Below, piece by piece: positions 25,988 through 34,656 of a DNA stretch of 64,000 nt. The DNA is taken from positions 682,001 through 746,000 of the forward strand of contig NZ_JACHMF010000001.1 of the NCBI RefSeq assembly GCF_014204895.1, read 5' to 3'. Numbering within the stretch: the first letter of the stretch is position 1; the number at the start of each line of letters is the position of its first letter. The position numbers were made by a program, and so were the translations under genes. This DNA is from Paractinoplanes abujensis. Its GTDB lineage: Bacteria > Actinomycetota > Actinomycetes > Mycobacteriales > Micromonosporaceae. The notes beneath the pieces are model-generated. The model was not told the origin of the DNA, ran no database searches, and was given only the letters and a program-made list of their open reading frames with translations.

Positions 25988-26640
25988 GACGGACTCCCAT
26001 CGGTCGTGCCGTCGGCGGTGATCAGGCCTCGGGCGGTGAGCAGGTCGAGCAGGGGCGCGGCGGCCTCGGCGACGGCGTCGCGGTCGGCATCGGAGACAGC
26101 GGCGGGAACGAGCAGCAGCACGCCACCGCCGAGCGCCAGGCCGGTGAAGGCCTGGCTCGCCGCGACGGAACGGACGGGCGGCGAGTGGGCGGGCAGCGGG
26201 AGGTCGGCCGGGGAGTGGGCGGGCAGCGGGAGGTCGGCCGGCGGCGCGGCGGCCTCGGCGGGGTGGTCGGCCCAGAAGCGGGACCGCTGAGCGTGATGCC
26301 CGAATGTGTTCTCGTCGATCGTGACCATCAGGCCGGGCGGGACGTGGGCGATCTCGGTCAGCCGGGCCGGGGAGACGGCGGTCAGCTCGGCCTGGATCTG
26401 GGCGAGGGTGAGACCCTCGGCCTGCCGCCGCTTGACGGCGACCAGTTGTTGCAGGTGGCGCGGGCCGTAAAGGGCTGTGCGGCCGCGCATGCCGAGCGGC
26501 TTGTCGACCAGGCCGATCGTCGAATACCACCGGATGGCCCGGCGGTCGGGCACGTCGCGAACGCGTCCGTTCGGCGCGCCCGGGTATTCGGCCTCGAGGG
26601 CTTCACGTACCCGTTCTACCAACTCGTCCAGCGTCCACAT
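25984..26640 (-). CDS. MerR-type transcriptional regulator with repeat-containing linker
   Basis: A 218-residue protein with an N-terminal MerR-like winged helix (about 20-90: RVRDVPDRRAIRWYSTIGLVDKPL, RTALYGPRHLQQLVAVKRRQAEGLTLAQIQ) and a C-terminal domain without recognisable effector motifs or cysteines. Between them is a duplicated PADLPLPAHS segment encoded by a 30-bp direct repeat (26183-26241). The gene is co-transcribed with the VIT/vWA gene. Two palindromes in its own promoter suggest autoregulation. The -10 box lies 7 nt before the ATG, so the transcript is probably leaderless. Confidence 0.82.
   Translation of the reverse strand: MWTLDELVERVREALEAEYPGAPNGRVRDVPDRRAIRWYSTIGLVDKPLGMRGRTALYGPRHLQQLVAVKRRQAEGLTLAQIQAELTAVSPARLTEIAHVPPGLMVTIDENTFGHHAQRSRFWADHPAEAAAPPADLPLPAHSPADLPLPAHSPPVRSVAASQAFTGLALGGGVLLLVPAAVSDADRDAVAEAAAPLLDLLTARGLITADGTTDGSPS
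26183..26241 (-). repeat. 30-bp direct repeat, two copies, in the MerR-like gene
   Basis: The 29-30 bp unit starting GAGTGGGCGGGCAGCGGGAG at 26183 recurs at 26213. It is in frame (10 codons) and encodes PADLPLPAHS twice in the linker between the HTH and the C-terminal domain. Confidence 0.9.
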
Positions 26641-26647
26641 GCTGACG

Positions 26648-26677
26648 ACTATGACACTGTCACCATGACACTGTCAA
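26648..26677 (-). promoter_or_regulatory. MerR-type promoter with two TGACAcTGTCA palindromes
   Basis: On the minus strand TTGACA (26672-26677) and CATAGT (26648-26653) are separated by 18 bp, and CATAGT ends 7 nt before the ATG at 26640. Two identical 11-bp palindromes, TGACACTGTCA at 26652-26662 and 26666-26676 (14-bp period), cover the spacer and overlap both boxes. This arrangement matches MerR-family autoregulated promoters with a lengthened spacer. The divergent cyclase gene starts 21 bp away and may share control. Confidence 0.75.
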
Positions 26678-26697
26678 TGAGAGTAAGGTGCTGCGGC

Positions 26698-27393
26698 ATG
26701 CGACTCGTGAGCCTCTCCCACGTGCACGACCCGGCGACCACAAACGTCTATCCGGGCGACCCGCCCTTCGAGCTGGAGACCGTCGCCACGATCGAGCAGG
26801 ACGGCTATTACCTGCGTCTCGTCCGCCAGGGTGAGCACACGGGCACCCACTGGGGCGCTCCCGGCCACTTCAATCCGGGCCAGCCCTTGGCCGACGAGCT
26901 CGACCTCGCCGACCTGCATCTGCGGGCGGTCAAGCTCGACGTGCGGGAGAAGTGCGTCCGCGACCCCGATTACGCCGTGACGATCGCCGACGTCGAGGCC
27001 TGGGAAAGGACGCACGGGCGCATCCCCGACGAGTCCATGGTGGTCATTTGGACGGGCTGGGACGCGAAGTGGGGCACGGCCGAGTTCACCAACGCCGGTG
27101 CGGACGGCGCGCCCCACCATCCCGGCTTCGCCGTCGAGACCGCGCGCTGGCTGATCGACACGGGCCGCGTCGGCCACCGCGGCGGCACCGGCACCGACGC
27201 GTTCAGTCCCGACGTGGGCGCCGACGCCACGTACACGGTGTCGCACTTGATCTACCAGCGTCACCGCATCAGCCTGGAGATCCTCGCGAATCTCGAGGCG
27301 CTGCCCGAGACGGGGGCCCACATCCTCTGCGGCGGCCAGATCAACCGGGCCGGCTCAGGCTCTCCGGCCCTGATCTACGGCTTGCTGCCGTGA
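26698..27393 (+). CDS. Cyclase-family (kynurenine-formamidase-like) metal-dependent hydrolase
   Basis: A 231-residue member of the cyclase/formamidase family. SLSHVHDPATTNVYPGDPPFEL at the start and HTGTHWGAPGHF correspond to the family's metal-binding H-x-G-T-H-x-D-x-P-x-H motif, with Gly in place of the usual Asp. VIWTGWD, ETARWLID and FSPDVG follow the family layout. Family members hydrolyse N-formylkynurenine or related amides and lactones. The Asp-to-Gly change makes catalysis uncertain. It is divergent from the MerR gene, and its 3' end overlaps the convergent metallopeptidase gene by 19 bp. Confidence 0.8.
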   Translation: MRLVSLSHVHDPATTNVYPGDPPFELETVATIEQDGYYLRLVRQGEHTGTHWGAPGHFNPGQPLADELDLADLHLRAVKLDVREKCVRDPDYAVTIADVEAWERTHGRIPDESMVVIWTGWDAKWGTAEFTNAGADGAPHHPGFAVETARWLIDTGRVGHRGGTGTDAFSPDVGADATYTVSHLIYQRHRISLEILANLEALPETGAHILCGGQINRAGSGSPALIYGLLP

Positions 27394-29441
27394 TCCGGCG
27401 CGGGGGCGGAGGACCCGCCGGGCTGCAGGGTGCCGTTGGCGATCAGGCGGTAGGGGGCGTAGCGCTTCTCGGACTCGGTGGGCTCGTCGTGCGAGACGAT
27501 CGCCACCACCCGCGGATAGGCGGCCAAGCGTTCGACCTGCGACAACGGGACGACCTCGGCCCGGCCCGGGGCCAAGCCGGCCAGGCGCACGTGCCAGGCG
27601 TGGACGGGGGTTCGCCGCAGGGCGGTCGGGGCGGCCCAGCCGGCCAGCGAGGTGCCGTCGCTGAGCTTGCGGCCGGCCAGAGTGATGGTCCCGATCCGCC
27701 AGCCGCCCTTGGAGCCGGCCGCGTCGGTCACGTAACGCAGGCCGAGCAGCACCTTTCTGCCCGCGTAGGCCCGGAGGGGATAGTTCGCCGTCACGACGCC
27801 GTTGCTGGCGCCGGTCAGGGCGGGCCCGAGCCGCCCGGGCACGGTCCGGTCGCCGGTCACGGCGTGATAGGTGCGCCCGCCGTTGATCGAGATCATCACG
27901 TAGGCGTAGTCGTAGCGTTCCTCGGCCGCGTAGGACGTCTCGAGCGACAGCACCGGCTCGCCCGCCGGAATCGTGACCTTGCGGACCGCGTACGAGTCGA
28001 GGTCGTCGGCATTGCCGGAGAAGAGGGTGCCGCCGGCGATCGTCCAGCCCGTCGGCAGCGGGTCCAGCGTGCTCGCGCCCCGGAACGAGACCGACTTGAG
28101 CGGCGTCGGCAGGGGCACGTAATCGGCTCCGTTCGGCGCCGCGCCCGGCATGTCGTACGCGGTCCGGTTGCTCAGGTTGATCGAGGAGCGCAGCGAGGCG
28201 GCGGTCACCCGCTCGGCGGCGATCCCTGCGACTGGCCCGTCCACGCCGTCGAGCAGTGTCATCAGCTGGAAGTCGTGCAGCACGTCGTAGAGGGCGACCC
28301 CGACCGGCAACGCCGCCTGCACCGCGGCCAGGCCCTGCCGCATCCCGTCGCGGTGCAGCATGGTCAGCACCTCGATTCCGAAGCGGTCGTGCAGATAGAG
28401 CATGAACTGATAGACGTTCCCGTAATCGGCCAGCACCTCGCTCGGTGCGCCCTCGTCCCACAGGTTCAGCGAGTTCTGCGGGCCGCCGCAGTCGCGCGGG
28501 TTGATGTTGTAGGGCGTGTGCACCGGCCCCCACCCCTGAAAACACATCAGGTGCGTGTCGTTGCCCGGGTCGTGCACCCCGGCGTGGCCGTCGACGTAGC
28601 CGGTCAGGCTCTGCGCGAAGTCGGCCATCCCCTCGTTGAGCCAGGTCTTCTCGTCGGGGTCGGTGTAATAGGTGAGCAGGTGCTGCCACTCGTGGGCGAA
28701 GGTCGCCTCGTACATGCGGGGCCGCGCGGGCCGGCTGGTGCACAAGTCACCGGTGGGGTCGTCGGCCGGTCGTGCGCCGAGCCGATGCTTCCAGTCGTAG
28801 GCGTCGATGGTCATGACGTTGCGGTCGAAGAGTTCGTTGAGCTGCCGCGAGAAGAACCCGGCGACGTAGGTGACCGCCTTGGGGAAGGTGAAGTAGTTGG
28901 CGTCGCGGATGTTGTCGACCAGGGTGACCGTCTTGTCGCCGTCGCCGGTGAAGTCGCCGTCCATCGTCGCCGCCGCGCCGTTGCGTTCGGGCGGGATGCT
29001 GAAGACGGCCGTCTCCTTCGGGTAGATCGTGCCGTCGAACTCGCGGACCAGGTCAGCGATGTTCTTGTCGGTGACCTCGATCGAGTTCTTGCGGCAGTCG
29101 GTGGCCGGGAAGGCGAGATCCTGCGCGACCCAGACCTCGATGTGCCGGCCGACCGCCTTGAGCGTGTAGTTCTTGCGATAGAGGTCGCCGGTGGTGTCGT
29201 CGAGGCCGACCCATTCCCGTACGGTCCCGACCGCGGGGGTCGGCCCGGCGGCCCGCCGGGCCTGGGGCCGCGGTTTCGTGTCGGTGGGAAGTGGCCGCCC
29301 GTCGAGCGTGAAGTGCCGGTGGCTGAGCTCGCGGGTGTCGGGCGCGGAGACGGCGGTTTCCGCCGGTTGAGCTGTGGCCGGAATGGGGATCCCCGTGAAA
29401 AGCACGAGGGCGGCAAAAGCAGCAAACCGGTCACGGTTCAT
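27375..29441 (-). CDS. Secreted zinc metallopeptidase (HEWQH type)
   Basis: A 688-residue exported protein with a signal peptide (about 1-24, FAAFAALVLFTGIPIPATAQ). The zinc site is HEWQH at residues 250-254, a variant H-E-x-x-H, followed after about 17 residues by N-E-G-M-A-D-F whose Glu is a likely third ligand, as in M6/M30-like peptidases. A beta-rich C-terminal region (about 430-600) resembles immune-inhibitor-A-type modules (SLETSYAAEERYDYAYVMISINGG). The final part repeats hydrophobic beta strands and ends in a Pro-rich tail. I chose ATG 29441 because it starts the signal peptide. It is not obviously in an operon. Confidence 0.8.
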   Translation of the reverse strand: MNRDRFAAFAALVLFTGIPIPATAQPAETAVSAPDTRELSHRHFTLDGRPLPTDTKPRPQARRAAGPTPAVGTVREWVGLDDTTGDLYRKNYTLKAVGRHIEVWVAQDLAFPATDCRKNSIEVTDKNIADLVREFDGTIYPKETAVFSIPPERNGAAATMDGDFTGDGDKTVTLVDNIRDANYFTFPKAVTYVAGFFSRQLNELFDRNVMTIDAYDWKHRLGARPADDPTGDLCTSRPARPRMYEATFAHEWQHLLTYYTDPDEKTWLNEGMADFAQSLTGYVDGHAGVHDPGNDTHLMCFQGWGPVHTPYNINPRDCGGPQNSLNLWDEGAPSEVLADYGNVYQFMLYLHDRFGIEVLTMLHRDGMRQGLAAVQAALPVGVALYDVLHDFQLMTLLDGVDGPVAGIAAERVTAASLRSSINLSNRTAYDMPGAAPNGADYVPLPTPLKSVSFRGASTLDPLPTGWTIAGGTLFSGNADDLDSYAVRKVTIPAGEPVLSLETSYAAEERYDYAYVMISINGGRTYHAVTGDRTVPGRLGPALTGASNGVVTANYPLRAYAGRKVLLGLRYVTDAAGSKGGWRIGTITLAGRKLSDGTSLAGWAAPTALRRTPVHAWHVRLAGLAPGRAEVVPLSQVERLAAYPRVVAIVSHDEPTESEKRYAPYRLIANGTLQPGGSSAPAPDHGSKP

Positions 29442-29479
29442 GAAAATGGACGCTACCTGTGGCGGGTGGCGTCCGGTGC

Positions 29480-29746
29480 CTATTCGAAGAGGGAGTGGTT
29501 CCGTCCGCTCTCGGCGCGGCGGCGGGCCCGGCGGCGCAACTGCACGACGACCATGTCGACCACGGCCACCGCGGCCCAGGCCAGCAGCAGCCAGCCCGGC
29601 ACCGTCCAGCCGGAGCGCAGCAGCACGATCCCGAGGACGGTGCAGACGACGAACCCGAACGCGGCCAGGATCAGCCGCAGGTTGAGCGGGCTGTACGGTT
29701 CCTCGACCGTGCCGCGCCGGCCGGGCGGTTGGGCGCCGATGGGCAT
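29480..29746 (-). CDS. Small two-helix membrane protein, DUF6343-like
   Basis: An 88-residue protein starting MPIGAQPPGRRGT (ATG 29746). YSPLNLRLILAAFGFVVCTVLGIVLL and WLLLAWAAVAVVDMVVVQL form two transmembrane helices, ending in an Arg-rich cytoplasmic tail. The S-P-L-x-L-R-L motif before the first helix matches my recollection of the DUF6343 family of small actinobacterial membrane proteins; that match should be regarded as tentative. A longer frame from 29779 is possible but lacks support. It lies between the metallopeptidase and the ABC permease gene on the same strand. Confidence 0.6.
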   Translation of the reverse strand: MPIGAQPPGRRGTVEEPYSPLNLRLILAAFGFVVCTVLGIVLLRSGWTVPGWLLLAWAAVAVVDMVVVQLRRRARRRAESGRNHSLFE

Positions 29747-29783
29747 GCGCGGCGCGTACCCTCGCCCGGCCGGGCACAAACCC

Positions 29784-30566
29784 CTAGTTCACCTCGCGGC
29801 GCAGCACCCGCACGACGCCCACCACCAACGGCAGCAGCACCCAGACCGCGGCCGAGGCGCCGACCCGCGCCCACTCCTCACCGGTCATGCCGGCCTCGGT
29901 CATCGCCGTGGTCGTGGTGTTGATGTCGAGCCAGCGCGACACGTCGCCCAGCGCCCTGATCGTGCCGCCGAGGATGCCCCAGACCATGGGCAGGGCCAGA
30001 TACAGCACGATGGCCAGGGGCGAGTTGAGCAGCAGAGCGCCGAAGGCCAGACCCATCAGCACGAAGATGACCTGCATGGCGGCGCCCTGCCAGATCAGCG
30101 AGCCGGGAATGTCCCACCTGCCGTCACCGCCGAGCGCGCCGGCGAGCAGGTTGGCCACCGCCGCGATGACCATCATGGCCGCGGTCGAGACGATCGCGAT
30201 CAGCGCCCCGGCCGCCAGCTTGGCCACGATCACCCGCTCGCGCGCCGGCACCAGGGTGAAGGTGGTGAGCGCGGTGCGTTGCGACCATTCGGCCGTCATC
30301 GACAGGATGCCCAGCACGGGCAGCAGGACGGCCGAGGGCAGCAGGGCCAGCCCGAAGAAGCCTTCGAGGTTCTGTTCCTCGTCGGGCGCCCAGCCGAGCA
30401 GGATCGCCGAGGTGCCCACCGTGGCCAGCGCGATGATGATCAACAGCCACAGCCCGGCCCGCGTGTCGGCCAGTTTGCGCAGCTCGACCGTCGTCAGCCG
30501 GCCGAGGCCGGGCGTGCGGGACTCGGGGCGTACGGAGGGAGCTTGATCTTCCAGAACGGCGGTCAT
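29784..30566 (-). CDS. ABC-2 type transporter permease
   Basis: A 260-residue membrane protein with six hydrophobic helices (about 40-60, 72-92, 118-145, 160-185, 190-210, 235-255) and the ABC-2 permease layout. It starts with a soluble stretch TPGLGRLTTVELRKLADTRAGLWLL, and MTAEWSQRTALTTFTLVPARERVIVAK matches the family's coupling-helix region. Its ATG overlaps the stop of the ATPase gene by 4 nt, so they are translated together and form an exporter, typically for antibiotics, lipids or peptides. The substrate is unknown. Confidence 0.88.
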   Translation of the reverse strand: MTAVLEDQAPSVRPESRTPGLGRLTTVELRKLADTRAGLWLLIIIALATVGTSAILLGWAPDEEQNLEGFFGLALLPSAVLLPVLGILSMTAEWSQRTALTTFTLVPARERVIVAKLAAGALIAIVSTAAMMVIAAVANLLAGALGGDGRWDIPGSLIWQGAAMQVIFVLMGLAFGALLLNSPLAIVLYLALPMVWGILGGTIRALGDVSRWLDINTTTTAMTEAGMTGEEWARVGASAAVWVLLPLVVGVVRVLRREVN

Positions 30567-31462
30567 CGGACAGCCTCCTTGACGGAATCGCCGGCGGTCA
30601 GGGTGAGGAACATCTGCTCGAGGCCACCGGAGCCGGCCGGCCGCAGTTCGAGCAGGACGAGCCCGGCGTCGGCGGCGGCCCGCCCGATCACCTCGGCTCC
30701 GGTCGGCACCACGACCGCCCCGTCGGTCGTCCGCGTGCCGTGCAGACCCGCCCGGTCGAGCACCATCGCCAGCGCGGCGGGGTCGGCCGCGCGCACCAGG
30801 GTGCCGGTCTGGGCCAGCAGTTCGGCCTTGTCACCCTGCGCGACGACCTTGCCGGCGCCGATGACCACCAGCCGGTCGGCGACCGCCTCGACCTCGCGCA
30901 GCAGGTGCGACGAGAGCAGCACCGAGCCGCCCCGGTCGGCGAAGTCGCGCAGCAGGCCGCGCATCCAGTAGATGCCCTCGGGGTCGAGCCCGTTGGCCGG
31001 CTCGTCGAGGATCAGCACGGCCGGGTCGCCCAGCAGGGCCAGGGCCAGGCCGAGCCGTTGCCGCATGCCGAGCGAGTAGGCCCGCACGCGCCGCTTGCCC
31101 GCGACCGTGTTCAGCCCGACCCGGTCGAGCGCGCGCGGCACCTCCTTGGTGTCGATGCCCATGGTCAGGGCGGCCAGGGTCAAGACCTCTTTCCCCGTAC
31201 GGCCGGGGTGCTGAGCCGAAGCGTCGAGCAGCACGCCCACCTCGCGGCCGGGGTTGCCGAGCCGGCGGTAGGGCACGCCGCGGACGGTGGCCGACCCGGA
31301 CGTGGGCGTGGACAGACCACAGATCATCCGCATGGTGGTCGACTTGCCCGCGCCGTTCGGGCCGAGGAAGCCGGTCACCGTGCCGGGCTCGCACGTGAAG
31401 GACACGTCGTTGACGGCGGCATGGGCGCCGTACCTTCTCGTGAGATTTTCGACCGTGATCAT
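30563..31462 (-). CDS. ABC transporter ATP-binding protein
   Basis: A 299-residue ATPase. Walker A is GPNGAGKST (about residues 36-44), the signature motif is YSLGMRQRLGLA (a common variant of LSGGQ in drug-export ATPases), Walker B is AVLILDEP and the switch is SSHLLREV. The C-terminal ~80 residues resemble the regulatory domain of DrrA-type exporters. I chose ATG 31462 (MITVENLTRRYG), which begins the domain. The gene is divergent from a two-component system, which usually controls such exporters. Confidence 0.92.
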   Translation of the reverse strand: MITVENLTRRYGAHAAVNDVSFTCEPGTVTGFLGPNGAGKSTTMRMICGLSTPTSGSATVRGVPYRRLGNPGREVGVLLDASAQHPGRTGKEVLTLAALTMGIDTKEVPRALDRVGLNTVAGKRRVRAYSLGMRQRLGLALALLGDPAVLILDEPANGLDPEGIYWMRGLLRDFADRGGSVLLSSHLLREVEAVADRLVVIGAGKVVAQGDKAELLAQTGTLVRAADPAALAMVLDRAGLHGTRTTDGAVVVPTGAEVIGRAAADAGLVLLELRPAGSGGLEQMFLTLTAGDSVKEAVR

Positions 31463-31579
31463 GCATCCAGCCTGCGGCCGCCGGATGGGGCCACGCTTCG
31501 GCCGGAGGTCGGTCGCCGCGAACCTTGGTCTACCCCGGGCACCGACTTTGGTAGGTATCCGTGGTCCGCCGCCCGCCCG

Positions 31580-31585
31580 TAGAGT
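31580..31585 (+). promoter_or_regulatory. Candidate -10 hexamer of the kinase gene, leaderless start
   Basis: TAGAGT ends seven nucleotides before the GTG at 31593, with no Shine-Dalgarno between. I see no convincing -35. The 130-bp divergent region also carries two similar segments, ACCTTGGTCTACC and ACTTTGGTAGGT (about 31522-31558), that could bind the response regulator. Confidence 0.4.
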
Positions 31586-31592
31586 TTCCGGC

Positions 31593-32822
31593 GTGGGGTT
31601 CAGCCAGGAATACCGGTGGCTGCTGCCGTCCGCGCTCGAGGCGCCGGATCCGGGTCGCAGGTCGACCCGTGACTGGCTGATCGACGTCCTGGCGTTCCTG
31701 TCGGGGTTCGGCTTCACCGTCTACGGCACGATCGATCTGCTCCGGCCGGAGCCCACGTTGCTGGTCGAGCAGGCCGGCAACCCCGCCTGGCTGATCTGGA
31801 CCGACTTCGCCTGCGCGACGGTGGCCGCAATCGGGCTGTGGTGGCGGCGCACGAGACTGCTGATCCCGCTGGCGATCTATTGCGTGGTCATCTCGATCTT
31901 CACTGTGGCCGCCGCCTTCACGCTGCTCATCGTGCTCTTCACCATCGCCGTGCACCGCAAGTTCCTGGTGCTGGCCATCTTTTTCGTCAGCATCACCGCC
32001 ACCAACGCCGTCTTCCCGTTCATCCGCCCCGAGACCGGCCGCAATTATTGGGAGACAGCCGCCTGGGGCACCGTCTTCCTGGTGATCGTCTGCTTGTGGG
32101 GCATGGTGGTACGCGCCCGCCGCCAGTTGCTCGCGTCGTACCGGGATCGTGCCGAGCGCGCCGAGGCCGAGCAGCAGCTGCGGGTGGCGCAGGCCCGCAC
32201 AACCGAGCGCAACCGCATCGCCCGCGAGATGCACGACGTGCTGGCCCACCGCATCTCGCTGCTGAGCCTGCACGCGGGCGCCCTCGAGATCAAACCGGAC
32301 GCCGCGCCCGACGACGTGGCCAACGCCGCCGGGGTCATCCGGGCCAGCGCACATCAGGCGCTGCAGGATCTGCGCGAGGTGATCGGCGTGCTGCGCGACG
32401 ACCGGCCCGAGGGCGCGCCCGAGCCGCCGCAGCCGACGCTGGGGGAGCTGCCCGCGCTGGCCGAGGAGTCGCGCTCGGCCGGTGTCAAGGTCAGCCTCGA
32501 CGTCGCGGTCGAACCCGAGGCGGTGCCGGCCGGCACGGGCCGCACGGCCTATCGGATCGTGCAGGAGGGCCTGACCAACGCCCGCAAACACGCTCCCGGC
32601 GCTCTCGTGCGGGTCAACGTGGCCGGCTCGGCCGGTGACGGCCTGGTGATCGAGGTCCGCAACCCGTGGCCGATCGGCGGGAACGGCACGTCGATCCCGG
32701 GCACGGGCACCGGCCTGATCGGTCTGACCGAGCGCACGGCGCTGGCCGGTGGGCGGCTGAGCCACGGCCGCACGCCGCAGAACGAGTTCGCTCTGACAGC
32801 ATGGCTGCCATGGCCGACGTGA
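31593..32822 (+). CDS. Sensor histidine kinase of the NarL-system (HisKA_3) type
   Basis: A 409-residue kinase with four to five membrane helices (about residues 28-180), a short coiled coil, a HisKA_3 dimerisation domain with phospho-acceptor His 214 in REMHDVLAHRISLL, and a HATPase domain (IVQEGLTNARKHAPGA, GTGLIGLTERTALAGG). The GTG start at 31593 is supported by the -10 box just upstream. It is paired with the response regulator whose start lies inside its 3' end, and it is divergent from the ABC exporter genes, implying that it controls export in response to membrane or antibiotic stress. Confidence 0.9.
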   Translation: MGFSQEYRWLLPSALEAPDPGRRSTRDWLIDVLAFLSGFGFTVYGTIDLLRPEPTLLVEQAGNPAWLIWTDFACATVAAIGLWWRRTRLLIPLAIYCVVISIFTVAAAFTLLIVLFTIAVHRKFLVLAIFFVSITATNAVFPFIRPETGRNYWETAAWGTVFLVIVCLWGMVVRARRQLLASYRDRAERAEAEQQLRVAQARTTERNRIAREMHDVLAHRISLLSLHAGALEIKPDAAPDDVANAAGVIRASAHQALQDLREVIGVLRDDRPEGAPEPPQPTLGELPALAEESRSAGVKVSLDVAVEPEAVPAGTGRTAYRIVQEGLTNARKHAPGALVRVNVAGSAGDGLVIEVRNPWPIGGNGTSIPGTGTGLIGLTERTALAGGRLSHGRTPQNEFALTAWLPWPT

Positions 32823-33475
32823 ACGATCCGGTGCGGGTGCTGATCGTCGACGACGACGCGCTGGTGCGGGCCGGGCTCGGCATGATCCTGTCGGCCGCGC
32901 CGGACATCGCGGTGGTGGGTGAGGCGGCCGACGGCGCCGAGGTGCCCGGGGCGGTGTCGCGGCACGAACCCGACGTCGTCCTGATGGACATCCGGATGCC
33001 GCGTGTCGACGGGTTGTCCGCCACCGAGACACTCAGGGCCCGCCCCGGCGCGCCCGAGGTGATCGTGCTGACCACCTTCGACGCCGACGAGTTCGTGCTG
33101 CGCGCGCTGCGCGCCGGGGCCAGCGGTTTTCTGCTCAAGGACACGCCTCCGGCGGAGATCCTGCGAGCCGTACGGCGGGTGTCCGTGGGCGAGGCCATGC
33201 TGTCGCCCACTGTCACCCGGCAGCTGATCGCGCACGTTGCCGCGCCCGCCCCGCCCTCGCGCAGCCGGGCCACCGAGCGGCTCGATCGGCTCAGCGAGCG
33301 TGAGCGCGACGTGGCCCTGGCCCTGGCTCACGGCCGGTCCAACGCCGAGATCGCGGGCGACCTGCACATGTCGATCGCCACCGTGAAGGCTCACGTCTCC
33401 CGGCTGCTGATCAAGCTCGAACTCAACAACCGTGTGCAGGTCGCGATCCTGGTCCACGACGCCGGGCTGGTCTAG
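32810..33475 (+). CDS. NarL/LuxR-type response regulator
   Basis: A 221-residue regulator. The receiver domain (about 8-125) has acidic residues D-D-D near the start, phospho-acceptor Asp 60 in VLMDIRMPRVDG, T-T-F near 85 and K in FLLKDTPP. The C-terminal LuxR-type HTH (about 155-215) contains LSERERDVALALAHGRSNAEIAGDL and VKAHVSRLL. It overlaps the kinase gene by 13 bp; an alternative ATG at 32801 adds three residues. It likely activates the divergent ABC exporter. Confidence 0.93.
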   Translation: MADVNDPVRVLIVDDDALVRAGLGMILSAAPDIAVVGEAADGAEVPGAVSRHEPDVVLMDIRMPRVDGLSATETLRARPGAPEVIVLTTFDADEFVLRALRAGASGFLLKDTPPAEILRAVRRVSVGEAMLSPTVTRQLIAHVAAPAPPSRSRATERLDRLSERERDVALALAHGRSNAEIAGDLHMSIATVKAHVSRLLIKLELNNRVQVAILVHDAGLV

Positions 33476-34650
33476 CGGGCCGGCACCGGCGGCCAGAGCG
33501 GCTCCTCGGCCCGGCGCTCGGATTCGCGCAGGACCCGCAGGATGTTGCGCCCGGCCAGTTTGCCCAGGTCGTCGTCCGGCCAGCCGCGCCCGGCGAGCTC
33601 GGTGAGCAGAAGCGGGTAGCTCGACACGTCGCCCATGCCGTCGGGCAGCTCGGGTGTGCCGTCGTAGTCGCCGCCCAGGCCGATGTGGTCCACCCCGGCC
33701 ACGTCGCGGGCGTGCTCCACCTGGTCGGCCACCTGCGCGACGGTCACCGGCGGGCGCGGATTGGCGGCCAGCCACGACGCGAACTCCGGTTCCACCAGCC
33801 GGTCCGGGCCCGGCCACTCCGGCAGCGTGGCCGGGTCCTCGCCGGGGCGCGGCGCCCGCGGCCATTCGGCCGGGCGCGCCGGCGGTCCGAGCCGCTGCCA
33901 TTGTTCGTCGGCCGCGGCCATCCACGCCCGCGACTCGGCCGACACGAACGGCGCGACGAACGTCAGCTGAATGACGCCGCCGTTGTCGCGCAGCCGGGTC
34001 AGCACGTCGTCGGGCACGTTGCGCGGGTGGTCGTGCAAGGCCCGCACGCCGGAGTGACTGAAGATGACCGGGGCGACCGCCGTGTCCAGCGCGGCGTGCA
34101 TCGTCACCGGCGCCACGTGCGACAGGTCCACCAGCACACCGATCCGCTGCATCTCCCGTACGACGGCTCGTCCTTCGTCGTTGAGCCCGCCGACCTGGGA
34201 TTCCCGTACGGCGGAATCGGCCCAGGACAGGTTCTCGTTGTGCGTCAGCGTCACATAGCGCACGCCCAGCCGCGCGAATGCCCGCAGCACGCCGAGCGAG
34301 GTGGCCAGGCTGTGCCCGCCCTCGATCCCGATCAGCGAGGCGATCTTCCCGTCGGCCATGGCCTGCTCGACGTGATCCGCGCTGTACGCGATCGCGAAGT
34401 CGCCGGGGTAGGCCGCGGCCATCCGGTAAACGGCGTCGATCTGCTCCATCGTCGCGACCACGGCCTCGGGCTCGCTCAGGTCGCCCGGCACGTAGACCGA
34501 CCAGAACTGCCCACCGACACCGCCCGCGCGCAGCCGGGGAATGTCGGTCTGCAGCTCGGGCCGCGGCTCGTCCAGCCCTTCGACCCGATACCCGAAGCGT
34601 CCGCGCAGCTGCATGGGCAGGTCGTTGTGCCCGTCGATGATCAGTTCCAT
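33472..34650 (-). CDS. Membrane-dipeptidase family (M19) metallopeptidase
   Basis: A 392-residue renal-dipeptidase-type enzyme. Metal and catalytic motifs are visible in order: DGHNDLP (H-x-D), LIGIEGGHSL with the bridging Glu, VLVDLSHVA, VIFSHSGVRAL and HIGLGGDYDGTPELP. The enzyme hydrolyses dipeptides, including those with D-residues at the C-terminal position, using a dinuclear zinc site. No signal peptide, so cytoplasmic. The 3' end overlaps the response-regulator gene by 4 bp. Upstream on the minus strand TAGCCA (34657-34662) ends 6 nt before the ATG, 18 bp after TTGCTT, a probable leaderless promoter. Confidence 0.9.
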   Translation of the reverse strand: MELIIDGHNDLPMQLRGRFGYRVEGLDEPRPELQTDIPRLRAGGVGGQFWSVYVPGDLSEPEAVVATMEQIDAVYRMAAAYPGDFAIAYSADHVEQAMADGKIASLIGIEGGHSLATSLGVLRAFARLGVRYVTLTHNENLSWADSAVRESQVGGLNDEGRAVVREMQRIGVLVDLSHVAPVTMHAALDTAVAPVIFSHSGVRALHDHPRNVPDDVLTRLRDNGGVIQLTFVAPFVSAESRAWMAAADEQWQRLGPPARPAEWPRAPRPGEDPATLPEWPGPDRLVEPEFASWLAANPRPPVTVAQVADQVEHARDVAGVDHIGLGGDYDGTPELPDGMGDVSSYPLLLTELAGRGWPDDDLGKLAGRNILRVLRESERRAEEPLWPPVPAR

Positions 34651-34656
34651 CCTGTC

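Noticed and set aside
27355..28743. A 462-codon minus-strand frame overlapping the metallopeptidase gene
   Set aside because: It is a shifted frame of the same gene, Arg-rich and without a start context; the in-frame signal peptide and HEWQH support the other frame.
26952..30971. A very long plus-strand open frame across several genes
   Set aside because: A product of high GC composition. It is antisense to the metallopeptidase, permease and ATPase genes and codes for no recognisable domain.
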